A stretch of DNA of 26,005 bases, taken from contig NZ_JBBIRC010000020.1 of assembly GCF_037442045.1 (NCBI RefSeq), positions 1 through 26,005 on the forward strand, in the 5' to 3' direction. A model generated the notes under the pieces. That model was not told where the DNA came from, did no database searches, and was given only the letters and a program-made list of their open reading frames with translations. Positions 8,096-16,296 of the stretch are shown piece by piece (within the stretch, counting starts at the first letter, position 1; each line of letters begins with the position of its first letter). A program made the translations under genes and the position numbers. This DNA comes from Ferroplasma sp037442045 (lineage in GTDB: Archaea > Thermoplasmatota > Thermoplasmata > Thermoplasmatales > Thermoplasmataceae).

Positions 8096-10000
8096 ATGGT
8101 AAGGTACCTCCCGCTGGGAAATGGTAAAATGCTTTTAACCTTTGATGAAGATTATAGAATTGTGGATTTTTATTTTTCGAAATATGCGTCTGAAAATCAT
8201 TCTGCAGGACACCCCTTCAGATATGGCATTTCGGTAGATAACGATTTTAAATGGATCGATAAAAGCCATATCAGGGCCATGGACTATTTTGATCATACCA
8301 TGGTAAGCACTGTAACTTTTTCATATGGCGGGTTAGAGTTCGAAAACAGGGATTTAGTGGATATTTATGATAATATATACGTAAGGCGCATCAGCGTTTT
8401 AAACAGCAGTGAATCAAAAAAGAATTTAAAATTATTTTTCCACCAGAATTTTTACATTTATGGGAATGATATAGGAGATACTGCTGCCTTTTATCCAGAA
8501 TTTAATGGAATTCTGCATTATAAAGAAAACAGGTATTTCCTTGCATCGACACTGGATCAGAATGGCAATTCCCTTGACCAGTATGCAACAGGAGTTAAAG
8601 ATATTGGAAATCTTAAAGGAACCTGGAAGGATGCGGAAGATAATAATTTATCAATGAATCCTGTATCAATCGGATCGGTCGATTCGGTTATACGCCATTC
8701 CGTTGATATTGAAACAAATAATAAATTCTACTTATATTACTATATCATAGCAGGCGAAAGCTATAAAGACATTGCTAACATTAGAAATCAGATAAACCTT
8801 GACTTTTTAACAAAAATTACAAGAAGGGTTGCCAATTACTGGGAACTCTGGTCATCGAAAGTTTCTCCCAATATGGATCCGGAGACCAATGCCATATTCC
8901 GTAGATCCCTGTTTATTGTAAGAAGCCATGCAAATTCCCTAGGTTCCATTGCCGCATCCTGCGACAGCGAGATATTGAAATTCAGCCATGATGGATATTA
9001 CTATATGTGGCCCAGAGATGCATCAATATCCGCATATGCACTGAGCATAGCTGGACATTCACAAACTGCCAGAAAATTCTTTACCTTACTGGCATCATTG
9101 ATTTCAGAAAAAGGATTCATGCAGCATAAATATAATATGGATGGAAAGCTGGCGAGCAGCTGGCTTCCACACACCATGAATGGAAAGGAAATATATCCAA
9201 TTCAGGAGGATGAAACTGCACTGGTAATATGGGTGCTCTGGGAATATTTCAGCAAATACAATGACATAGGATTTACAGCACCATTTTATGAAAGCCTGAT
9301 TATTAAAGCAGCTGATTTTATGGCTGATTTTGTAAATGATGATGGCCTTCCAAGGGAATCATTTGACCTCTGGGAAGAGCGATACGGCATACATGCATAT
9401 ACAGTTGCCACAACTTATGCTGCACTCAAGGCTGCAGCTAATTTCGCAAATGTTTTTGGGGAACAGCAACTTTCAATAAAATATTCTGATGCGGCAGATC
9501 GCATGGCAAGGGCATTTGATGATAAATTTTATTCTGAAGAAACTGGAAGGTATGCAAGGGCAATTATAAACGGAAAACCTGATTTTACGATTGACAGCGC
9601 CCTATCTTCTATTTTTATGTTCGGCATGAAGAATCCCACTGATTCCAGGGTAAATTCAACAATGGAAGCCATTATGGAAAACTTATGGGTTAACAATGTT
9701 GGGGGCATCGCCAGATACCAGAACGATAATTATATGCGAGTTAAGGAAGATAATAAAATACCGGGAAATCCATGGATAATCACAACGCTGTGGATGGCAC
9801 GTTACTACATGAGAACTGGAGATATGGAAAAAGCATGGTCATTAATAGAATGGGTTAAATCACACAGGCAGATTTCGGGAGTTTTTTCAGAGCAGATAAA
9901 TCCATACACCGGTGAACCGCAATCTGTTTCGCCTCTTGTCTGGAGCAATGCTGAATTCATCATAACACTTCTAGAATATTCATCATATTCACAAAAATAG
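8096..10000 (+). CDS. Intracellular GH15 glucoamylase
   Basis: This GH15 glucan 1,4-alpha-glucosidase, about 634 aa, has an N-terminal beta-sandwich domain (about 1-240) and a catalytic (alpha/alpha)6 barrel. The barrel contains YYYMWPRDAS (about 301-310); DLWEE with candidate general acid Glu427 or Glu428; and SPLVWSNAEF with candidate base Glu620. It releases glucose from the ends of alpha-1,4-glucans. There is no signal peptide, so it probably mobilises stored glycogen rather than digesting external starch. The frame is open from a TTG at 8006 with an ATG at 8042. I prefer the ATG at 8096 because the family-like sequence starts at MVRYLPLGNGKML, but no convincing SD or TATA box settles it. 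The gene diverges from the debranching operon. Confidence 0.9.
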   Translation: MVRYLPLGNGKMLLTFDEDYRIVDFYFSKYASENHSAGHPFRYGISVDNDFKWIDKSHIRAMDYFDHTMVSTVTFSYGGLEFENRDLVDIYDNIYVRRISVLNSSESKKNLKLFFHQNFYIYGNDIGDTAAFYPEFNGILHYKENRYFLASTLDQNGNSLDQYATGVKDIGNLKGTWKDAEDNNLSMNPVSIGSVDSVIRHSVDIETNNKFYLYYYIIAGESYKDIANIRNQINLDFLTKITRRVANYWELWSSKVSPNMDPETNAIFRRSLFIVRSHANSLGSIAASCDSEILKFSHDGYYYMWPRDASISAYALSIAGHSQTARKFFTLLASLISEKGFMQHKYNMDGKLASSWLPHTMNGKEIYPIQEDETALVIWVLWEYFSKYNDIGFTAPFYESLIIKAADFMADFVNDDGLPRESFDLWEERYGIHAYTVATTYAALKAAANFANVFGEQQLSIKYSDAADRMARAFDDKFYSEETGRYARAIINGKPDFTIDSALSSIFMFGMKNPTDSRVNSTMEAIMENLWVNNVGGIARYQNDNYMRVKEDNKIPGNPWIITTLWMARYYMRTGDMEKAWSLIEWVKSHRQISGVFSEQINPYTGEPQSVSPLVWSNAEFIITLLEYSSYSQK

Positions 10001-10051
10001 AATTTTATATTTAATATAATAAATGATATAATTTATAAGAAACATCAATGT

Positions 10052-10059
10052 TTTATAAT
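10052..10059 (+). promoter_or_regulatory. TATA-like promoter of the SDR gene
   Basis: TTTATAAT lies 19-26 bases before the ATG at 10078. This supports that start, with a leaderless mRNA, over the in-frame ATG at 10048, which would lie upstream of the box. Confidence 0.6.
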
Positions 10060-10077
10060 TTGAAGATATTAATAATT

Positions 10078-10845
10078 ATGGGAAAACTTGATAATAAAAT
10101 AGTACTGATTACAGGATCTTCAAGAGGCCTGGGCAGGGCTATTGCAGTTAAGCTGGCATCGGAAGGGGCAAGAATAGCAATAAATTACAATAAAGATAGA
10201 AGATCTGCAGAGGAATTAAGGGAAAAACTTAAAGGTTCAGAAATATTTCAGGCAGATGTTTCTAGCCACAATTCTGTAAAGGCAATGGTAAATGAAATAC
10301 ACAGAAAAATGGGAACAATAGACATATTGGTGAATAATGCAGGGATACTGAGCACATTCTCATGGGACGATTTTGATGATGAAAAGGTTAAAAAAATATT
10401 TGACATAAACCTCATGGGAGCTATTTACACAACTAAAGAATGCATTGAAGATTTAAGAAAACAGCACGGAATAATAATAAATATGGCATCCAATGCAGGC
10501 GTTGGCACTGCAGCAAAGAATACAACCTTTTATTCAATAACAAAGGCAGGAATTGTTATGCTCACCAAAAGGCTTGCATTTGACCTGATGGATGACCATG
10601 TGCGAGTAAATGCAATTGCTCCAGGATGGATCGAATCTGACATGACAATTGGAAACAAGAGTGAAGACGAAATAGGAAAATTAAGGGAATCATTCAGGGC
10701 CAGAACAGAGTTAAACATGACCGGGAAACCTGAAAATATAGGAGATGCAGCACTGTTTCTGGCATCATCAGAATCGGAATACATGAATGGCCAGGTTCTT
10801 GTTATAGACGGTGGAAGAATAGACAATTTAACACATAGTTTATAA
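10078..10845 (+). CDS. Short-chain dehydrogenase/reductase (possible sugar dehydrogenase)
   Basis: This is a 255-aa classical SDR. It has the cofactor loop TGSSRGLG (12-19), NNAG (86-89), Asn111, and the catalytic Ser138, Tyr152 and Lys156 (YxxxK). The basic INYNKDRR after the second strand (35-42) suggests preference for NADP. Similar bacterial proteins are annotated as 3-oxoacyl-ACP reductase, but archaea lack that fatty-acid pathway. Thermoplasmatales use SDR-type aldohexose dehydrogenases in their non-phosphorylating Entner-Doudoroff route. Lying just after glucoamylase, this could oxidise the released glucose, which is inference from context only. The ATG at 10078 is chosen because of the TATA box spacing and because the SDR fold begins there. 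It converges on the PiT gene with no gap. Confidence 0.85.
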   Translation: MGKLDNKIVLITGSSRGLGRAIAVKLASEGARIAINYNKDRRSAEELREKLKGSEIFQADVSSHNSVKAMVNEIHRKMGTIDILVNNAGILSTFSWDDFDDEKVKKIFDINLMGAIYTTKECIEDLRKQHGIIINMASNAGVGTAAKNTTFYSITKAGIVMLTKRLAFDLMDDHVRVNAIAPGWIESDMTIGNKSEDEIGKLRESFRARTELNMTGKPENIGDAALFLASSESEYMNGQVLVIDGGRIDNLTHSL

Positions 10846-11745
10846 TCAAACTAAATATCCAAGAACAAAGCCGATGCCAGGGGATAATACCCATGTCATT
10901 ATTATTATAAAAAACGGCTTCATATAAATTGCCTTATACTTATAGGATATGCCAACCCCAAAAACGCTGGAAGTAAGTGTCTGCGTATTTGATAATGGAA
11001 CTGCAAAGAAAGTTGCAATTTCCACAAGCAGTGAAGATACTATAAGAGAGACCAGAGCATTGGAATATCTCATTGAATACATTTCTTCACCAACCCTTTT
11101 AATCACGCCGCTGCTCAGGAAAAATGACCCTGCAAATATAGCAACTGCCATTACAGACACTGTCAATAAATTGAAACCTTCTACATTTGCTATGAATCCC
11201 AGTGTATTTGCCCCAAGAGTGAATGCAGTCAGAAATGACGCAATTATAATAAGGAATTTCAGCCATATGGCAACATTCCAGACATTTTTAAAATTTCTGT
11301 GGAAAATGCCCTTTTCTGCTGCATATGAAACTATTATGGATATTACAGGAGCCATAATCCAGAATGCCACCATAAGCAATACAAATTTTTCATCAATAGC
11401 ATACCCTATTTTGACATCTATTCCTATTGCAGTTCCTGCAAGTGCCATGGTCAATGATAAGGGAGCTCTCCCAATATTTGCTGCAAGAAAAATCAGAAAT
11501 GAAACCAGAAATGCATATGTTATGTAAAAATACGAATGGGGCACTAAAGATAAAGCAGCACCGTGAAGCAATCTGCCTTCAATAACAAGCCCAAGGAAAA
11601 ACCCTGTTGAACCTATTATTATTCCAGCGTATCTGCTAACGATTCTTGATCCTATCAGTGTACCAACAGCTGCGGAAAGATTGTTCCCGGAAACAAGCAA
11701 TGTTAGCAGAAATGTCAGTATAATGGAAAAAATAAATAAAATCAA
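10846..11745 (-). CDS. PiT-family inorganic phosphate permease
   Basis: This 299-aa membrane protein has about 9-10 helices and the internal repeat of the PiT family. Repeat one has SGNNLSAAVGTLIGSR (about 19-34), in the position of the family's G-x-ND-x2-N-x2-G signature, and APLSLTMALAGTAIG. Repeat two ends with PLSNTQTLTSSVFGVG, matching the usual P-[VL]-S-x-[TQ] signature. The first signature has NN in place of ND and the second has NTQ instead of TTH, so the ion coupling may differ. The start is TTG at 11745 and overlaps the stop of the DUF47 gene by 4 bases (TTGA), a sign of translational coupling. PiT next to DUF47 is a widespread phosphate-uptake arrangement. Substrate phosphate is likely, though sulfate is known for a few relatives. 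Confidence 0.8.
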   Translation of the reverse strand: MILFIFSIILTFLLTLLVSGNNLSAAVGTLIGSRIVSRYAGIIIGSTGFFLGLVIEGRLLHGAALSLVPHSYFYITYAFLVSFLIFLAANIGRAPLSLTMALAGTAIGIDVKIGYAIDEKFVLLMVAFWIMAPVISIIVSYAAEKGIFHRNFKNVWNVAIWLKFLIIIASFLTAFTLGANTLGFIANVEGFNLLTVSVMAVAIFAGSFFLSSGVIKRVGEEMYSMRYSNALVSLIVSSLLVEIATFFAVPLSNTQTLTSSVFGVGISYKYKAIYMKPFFIIIMTWVLSPGIGFVLGYLV

Positions 11746-12422
11746 CTGGTCACCGCAAGCATTATGGTAAAGACAAGATCCGATATATCCTCGCAGTCAT
11801 CAAGAAGATCGTCAAGCTTGTGTGCCAGTGTGTTTAAATGCTCAAATACCAGGTAAGACATTTTTGTTGAATTCTGGTATGTATAATCTATTACATTGTC
11901 CTTAATTTCATCTACCTGTTCTTCTATTGCTTCTATGTTTCTCCTGTCTGCCCTCATTTTTGAGAGATCATTTTCGTTAAGAATTTTATGCACATATTCC
12001 AGTGCATTTTTGTTTGCATTCAGAATTGATATAAATTCAAGGTATGAATGATCCCTGACAGCTTTTTCTGAATCGGTCATCGAATATTTAACATTAAATC
12101 TATTTATTTCCCTGCTTGTAAAGTATGTTTTATCAAGTATATCATCGCATTTCTCAATTAAACTTAGCATATTATCCATGAGGCTGGAGCTTATGGCACC
12201 GCTGGTAACTTCGTGCCTGAAATCTATGTCCATTTCATCTCCCTCTTTCTCTGCGGTTCTTATTAATTCATTATACTTTTCCAGATCAGCAGGTGCGGCC
12301 TTTAACATTAATATAAGATTTGAAGAGCTTTCAATTCCCATTACCGGATATTCAGAAAGTCTTGAAAGAAGATTTTTTTCACCAACTACAAGTAGCTTCT
12401 TTAAAAAATTATAATTTACCAT
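11742..12422 (-). CDS. DUF47 / PhoU-like protein, partner of the PiT permease
   Basis: This 226-aa, all-helical protein matches the DUF47 (PhoU-like, COG1392) pattern. It has an N-terminal segment with several hydrophobic-acidic helices, EKEGDEMDIDFRHEVTSG (about 58-75), an E-K-C-D-D-I-L-D metal-binding-like segment (about 88-95), and a C-terminal helix ending LDDLLDDCEDISDLV. Members form helical bundles that bind metals and are thought to regulate the adjacent PiT transporter in the cytoplasm. The gene leads a two-gene operon and overlaps the permease gene by 4 bases. A TATA-like box at 12442-12451 is correctly spaced for a leaderless start at 12422. Confidence 0.88.
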   Translation of the reverse strand: MVNYNFLKKLLVVGEKNLLSRLSEYPVMGIESSSNLILMLKAAPADLEKYNELIRTAEKEGDEMDIDFRHEVTSGAISSSLMDNMLSLIEKCDDILDKTYFTSREINRFNVKYSMTDSEKAVRDHSYLEFISILNANKNALEYVHKILNENDLSKMRADRRNIEAIEEQVDEIKDNVIDYTYQNSTKMSYLVFEHLNTLAHKLDDLLDDCEDISDLVFTIMLAVTS

Positions 12423-12441
12423 AGAAACGTATAAAAAATTG

Positions 12442-12451
12442 GTATAAATAC
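12442..12451 (-). promoter_or_regulatory. TATA-like promoter of the DUF47-PiT operon
   Basis: GTATTTATAC lies 20-29 bases before the ATG at 12422, in the short gap after the radical SAM gene. Confidence 0.5.
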
Positions 12452-12460
12452 TTTAAAGTT

Positions 12461-14137
12461 TTATGCCCTTGAAAGCATGCTGAGGGAAGAAATTTCTTTC
12501 TCGCTTTCTATTCCCCATTTCTTTACCTTATCTATATCCACACCATTCTTCTTTGCAATTCTCTCAACAACTTTTAGCATTAACTCACCGCCAACACTCA
12601 ATATTGTCCCGGTTCCAGCCCTTGCAAATATATTTCCATGCGTATCTCTGAATCCATCCCTGGTAGCCATCTTTGCCAAATGCCTGTATGATGCATAATA
12701 AACTCCCAGCTGCACAGGATTAAGCATTGAATTAAGGCTCCTGGATTTTATTCTGCCGAGAGGAACATTAACTAATGGTGTAACAGTAAATTCGAATGGC
12801 TTTCCTTCAACATATGAATGGCTTAGCTGATTTATCATGGCAATTGAATCCCAGTTATCCTCATCTGTTTCCTCATTCTGCCCTACCTGTATGGTAAATG
12901 CTGATCTCCAGTAATACTTTGTTTCGTTGTAAACACCTTCCCATACAATGTCACGGAATGAACCATCAGCACCAATTCTAAGCGGCATTGTCTTATTTGG
13001 CATATGCTTCAGTGCAAGTGAATCACTGCCTGTTTCAACTCCAGTCTGAATACCAATCCAGTTGTCAGGGCCTGCTTTTAATATCTCGCTTAAATGTTTA
13101 ATTAAGTCAGGGAAAGCTGCAGGTATTGAAATTCTTCCATGTGTTGGATTTGAACCTGTTACTCCCTTTATGGACATGACAGTTTTCATCAGATCTACCA
13201 GCTCATCTTCATTAGGGGTAAACATTTTTTCATGCTTGTATTCAAATATTTCATCTGAATGAAGCCATGCATGGTCATTGCCACCATTAACATTTACCTC
13301 TATTTCCCTTTTAATTCTATCCAGTGGATAATACCTTAAAGGCCTCAATGTAACTTCGCAGAAATCGCAACCAACACCGCAACCTCTCATAACCTCTACC
13401 ATGCCTTTTGAAGCAGGTTTTACAATTTCCGGTATATCTTCAAGTGCAGGGTATGCCCTTATTCCTGTGCCTCTTCCAATGAAAAGTTCATCGTTTTTAA
13501 TAATTCTCCTGAAATGGTCATCGTATGTGAGATAGCCTCTTGTAAACATATTTTTATCTATATTGTCAGTTGCAAGCTGCCTGAAAAGTTCCGAAATTAT
13601 GTCATCAGTTTCTCCAGAAACTACATAATCAAAATTGTATTTTTCTATTTCATCCCTTAATACTGTGAATTCCCAGACTCCAGGGCCACCAATAACTAAT
13701 TTTGCCTTTTTACCTTTCCTTACCTGGTTAATTCTTTCTATGAGTATATCCCATTCCCTTCTTACCCATGAATCAAGATTGCCACCAAAAAGTGCAGTGT
13801 ATGACATTGTTGTTGGCCCTATGCCAAGTGGATCCATGGTTGAAACACCGATGATTTCAGTGTCATCTGTAATGAAGTTGGAAAGATAGTCCATATGGGC
13901 TACAGCAACATCCTTTCTGGGATTGTCCCTTAGCAATCCCGCCTCAATCTTTCTTATTGCATATGGTGCATACTTTGTCTCACCGTTCGGCAATGCTTCA
14001 GGTGCAGGCCCTCTTAAAAATCTGTAAACTCTTGCAGGCACCTTATCTCCTGGTGCACATGGGAGGAAATCCAGCAAAGGAAAATTTCTATAGTCGTAAC
14101 TCAATGTTGAATCCGAAACCAAAACGTATTTCGTCAT
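12461..14137 (-). CDS. Radical SAM protein with B12-binding-like N-terminal domain
   Basis: This 558-aa protein has a Rossmann-like N-terminal domain (about 70-190; IIGVSTMDPLG, KLVIGGPG and YVVSGE segments), as in cobalamin-binding radical SAM enzymes, although I see no D-x-H-x2-G cobalamin ligand motif. The radical SAM core carries RGCGVGCDFC (C253, C257, C260) for the [4Fe-4S] cluster. Downstream are LHSDEIFEY (about 294-302) and GVETGSDSLALKHMPNK, typical of this class. The overall form resembles archaeal radical SAM proteins that modify lipids, such as the GDGT ring synthases, and Thermoplasmatales make ringed tetraether lipids. That function is inference, and other methylation or cyclisation reactions are possible. 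It is monocistronic by context, with a palindromic TATA box GTTTATAAAC at 14161-14170. Confidence 0.82.
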   Translation of the reverse strand: MTKYVLVSDSTLSYDYRNFPLLDFLPCAPGDKVPARVYRFLRGPAPEALPNGETKYAPYAIRKIEAGLLRDNPRKDVAVAHMDYLSNFITDDTEIIGVSTMDPLGIGPTTMSYTALFGGNLDSWVRREWDILIERINQVRKGKKAKLVIGGPGVWEFTVLRDEIEKYNFDYVVSGETDDIISELFRQLATDNIDKNMFTRGYLTYDDHFRRIIKNDELFIGRGTGIRAYPALEDIPEIVKPASKGMVEVMRGCGVGCDFCEVTLRPLRYYPLDRIKREIEVNVNGGNDHAWLHSDEIFEYKHEKMFTPNEDELVDLMKTVMSIKGVTGSNPTHGRISIPAAFPDLIKHLSEILKAGPDNWIGIQTGVETGSDSLALKHMPNKTMPLRIGADGSFRDIVWEGVYNETKYYWRSAFTIQVGQNEETDEDNWDSIAMINQLSHSYVEGKPFEFTVTPLVNVPLGRIKSRSLNSMLNPVQLGVYYASYRHLAKMATRDGFRDTHGNIFARAGTGTILSVGGELMLKVVERIAKKNGVDIDKVKKWGIESEKEISSLSMLSRA

Positions 14138-14160
14138 ATGAAAAATCCTATAGAATTATT

Positions 14161-14170
14161 GTTTATAAAC
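14161..14170 (-). promoter_or_regulatory. TATA-like promoter of the radical SAM gene
   Basis: GTTTATAAAC, self-complementary, 24-33 bases before the ATG at 14137. The remaining bases to 14253 hold no other signal that I can name. Confidence 0.5.
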
Positions 14171-14253
14171 ATTATCATATACTGAATTTTATATATAAAT
14201 TAGCGTATGAAATTGCTGTAGATGCATGTGTTGGTAATTACATGGGAAAATAA

Positions 14254-14787
14254 CTAAAGAATTATTGACATTATAAAAGCTGAATAAAATTTTTCATTAT
14301 ATAGAAACGAATCTTTCTCAATGCCGGTTATGGAAAATCCATTTCTTTCCAGAATAATTATTGATGGTATATTTTCAGTCAATACCTTTGTATGCAGGCT
14401 ATGCAATTTCAGCATATCTCGTGCGAAATTAACAGTAAGTTCCAATGCTTTACTTCCGATTCCTTTATTTCTATATTTTTTTCCTATCCAGTAGCCTATG
14501 TGTGACCTTGAATTCTCATAATCAATGTCTGACAATCCGATAACTCCTGCAAAATTATTATCATAAAATATATAAAAATCCATTGCAAATATTTCCCCTT
14601 CAATTTCTCTGTTCTTTTCAATAAATTCCCTTGCATCTTCTTCCGTGTATGGATAATTAAATCCATGGTTCATAAGATCAAACCCAAGTTCAGAATCATT
14701 TGCACATTCTATAAATTCATTGATATGGCCTATTGGGAAATTTGTGGTGATCAATATTTTGCCTGAATTAACTGTATAACCATTCAT
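14254..14787 (-). CDS. GNAT-family N-acetyltransferase (RimJ/RimL-like)
   Basis: This 177-aa protein has the GNAT fold. Acetyl-CoA binding motif A appears as IGYWIGKKYRNKGIGSKAL (about 97-115), with the pyrophosphate loop RNKGIG (106-111). A beta strand with TKVLTENIPSIIILERNGF (about 138-156) matches the N-x-x-S-x-x-[LI]-x-E-x-x-G-F ending of RimJ-type enzymes. It acetylates an amine, either a protein N-terminus or a small molecule; the target is unknown. The gene is alone on the minus strand, with a TATA box at 14808-14817 shared back-to-back with the rnhB upstream region. Confidence 0.87.
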   Translation of the reverse strand: MNGYTVNSGKILITTNFPIGHINEFIECANDSELGFDLMNHGFNYPYTEEDAREFIEKNREIEGEIFAMDFYIFYDNNFAGVIGLSDIDYENSRSHIGYWIGKKYRNKGIGSKALELTVNFARDMLKLHSLHTKVLTENIPSIIILERNGFSITGIEKDSFLYNEKFYSAFIMSIIL

Positions 14788-14807
14788 CCATGCCTTTATA
14801 TAAATAA

Positions 14808-14817
14808 TATATATTTA
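14808..14817 (-). promoter_or_regulatory. TATA-like promoter of the GNAT gene
   Basis: TAAATATATA on the minus strand lies 21-30 bases ahead of the ATG at 14787, consistent with a leaderless transcript. Confidence 0.45.
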
Positions 14818-14982
14818 TTTTAAGTTTTAACATGAAAATAAAATATATCTTATCCCGAATTGAGTTCCTATATAAACATTATAATATAGAAAAGAGAGTT
14901 AAAGAAAAAGTGAAGTTGAACGATAAAAAAATAAAATATTTAAAACATAAAAATATTTTTATTGCATTTATAATATGGATTA

Positions 14983-15600
14983 ATGGAAGAATGTGGAATA
15001 GACGAGGCAGGCCGCGGCCCTTTAATAGGCCCAATGGTAATGGCAATACTCTGCGGTGAGAGCAAAACATTAAAAACCCTTGGTGTTGCAGATTCAAAAA
15101 AATTATCTCCTCAAAGGCGTGAGAGTTTATTTATTAAATTAAAGGATTTTAATTACAATTATGTTGTTATATCTCCTTCTGAAATAGACAAATATGTCAT
15201 GGGCCAAAGATTGAATGAGCTTGAAGAGCTTTATGCATCGAAACTTGCATCAATGGCCCCTGAAAACCATGTTATATACATTGACAGCTTCGATGTAAAT
15301 GAAGAAAGGCTGCAAATAAAGCTTGAAAAAAATACAGGCAGAAAAATTATCTGCAGGCATAAAGCAGACGAAATCTATCCCCCTGTATCTGCAGCATCGA
15401 TAATAGCAAAGGTAACAAGAGACCACGAAATAGAAAAATTGCATGATGAATATGGCGATTTTGGATCTGGATACCCATCAGATTCCAGAACCGTAAATTT
15501 TGTTGAAGATGCGTTAAAAAATGGAATAAATATAGATAAAATAGTTCGGCACCAGTGGAAAACCTGGAAAAATATGTTAAATAAAAAACTGAAATACTAA
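14983..15600 (+). CDS. rnhB: Ribonuclease HII
   Basis: This 205-aa RNase HII removes RNA from RNA-DNA hybrids and single ribonucleotides from DNA. It begins directly with the active-site motif CGIDEAGRGPLIGP (Asp7 and Glu8), then has YIDSFDV with the third acidic residue (about 98-104), RHKADEIYPPVSAASIIAKVTRD (about 125-147) with the fourth, and GSGYPSD near 160, matching the archaeal enzyme along its full length. The ATG at 14983 is the natural start; an overlapping frame at 14832-15059 is not credible. The A/T-rich 14940-14962 stretch can serve as promoter. Confidence 0.95.
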   Translation: MEECGIDEAGRGPLIGPMVMAILCGESKTLKTLGVADSKKLSPQRRESLFIKLKDFNYNYVVISPSEIDKYVMGQRLNELEELYASKLASMAPENHVIYIDSFDVNEERLQIKLEKNTGRKIICRHKADEIYPPVSAASIIAKVTRDHEIEKLHDEYGDFGSGYPSDSRTVNFVEDALKNGINIDKIVRHQWKTWKNMLNKKLKY

Positions 15601-15603
15601 AAA

Positions 15604-15613
15604 ATAATAAATA
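15604..15613 (+). promoter_or_regulatory. TATA-like promoter of the GT2 gene
   Basis: ATAATAAATA lies about 21-30 bases before the ATG at 15634, immediately after the rnhB stop codon. Confidence 0.4.
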
Positions 15614-15633
15614 AGGTATGCCATTCAGTAGTA

Positions 15634-16296
15634 ATGAATGTTACTGCAGTTATCCCCACAATCAATGAAGAGGGTACTATTGGTTCTGTTATTGACGGAT
15701 TGCTAAAAGCCGTTGAAGGCATTGAAATTATCGTTGTTGATACAAATTCTACAGATAGAACAAGGGAAATTGCCCGGGCAAGGGGAGCAACTGTAATAAA
15801 TGAAACCAGAAAGGGCTATGGCATAGCATACAAAACCGGATTAAATCTTGCTAAAGGGGACATAATTGTGTGCATGGATGGTGATAATACATATCCAACT
15901 GATATAGTAAAACCACTTCTGGATATCTTACAGATGGACGAAATCAATTTTATTTCCTGCGACCGAATGACTCTCAGAACACAGCATAACTATACATCAT
16001 TGCACTATATAGGTAACAGTGTTTTGAATTTTGCAATGAGAATATTGTTTAAAATTAATTTAAACGATTCACAGAGCGGCATGTGGATTTTTTATAAGGA
16101 ATTCTATAATAAAATGAAAAACCTCAGCAACGGGATGTCATTTTCCGAGGATATAAAAATTGATGCTGTAAGGCTTGGAAAGCTAATAGAAGTGCCTATA
16201 AAATACGGAATAAGGATAAGCAAGCCAAAGCTAAAAACGTGGAATGATGGTTTTATGAATCTTTTCCATCTATTTGTAAAGCGTATTCAGGATTGA
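15634..16296 (+). CDS. Family 2 glycosyltransferase (dolichyl-phosphate sugar synthase-like)
   Basis: This 220-aa GT-A enzyme has AVIPTINEEGTIGSVI at the N-terminus, VVDTNSTDRT (34-43) for nucleotide binding, a metal-binding DGD (82-84) in CMDGDNTYP, and SQSGMWIFYKEF near 150. Arrangement and length match soluble dolichyl-phosphate mannose/glucose synthase-like GT2 proteins. It would transfer a sugar from a nucleotide donor to a polyprenyl phosphate or other acceptor at the membrane face, for surface glycosylation or glycolipid headgroups. There is no C-terminal membrane anchor. Its last 10 bases overlap the 3' end of the convergent MFS gene. Confidence 0.85.
   Translation: MNVTAVIPTINEEGTIGSVIDGLLKAVEGIEIIVVDTNSTDRTREIARARGATVINETRKGYGIAYKTGLNLAKGDIIVCMDGDNTYPTDIVKPLLDILQMDEINFISCDRMTLRTQHNYTSLHYIGNSVLNFAMRILFKINLNDSQSGMWIFYKEFYNKMKNLSNGMSFSEDIKIDAVRLGKLIEVPIKYGIRISKPKLKTWNDGFMNLFHLFVKRIQD

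Noticed and set aside
10949..11527. 192-codon plus-strand frame opposite the PiT gene
   Set aside because: Antisense of a well-supported membrane protein; low-complexity composition and no signals.
14832..15059. 75-codon plus-strand frame overlapping rnhB
   Set aside because: It is Lys-rich from AT content and overlaps the catalytic N-terminus of RNase HII, which is certain.
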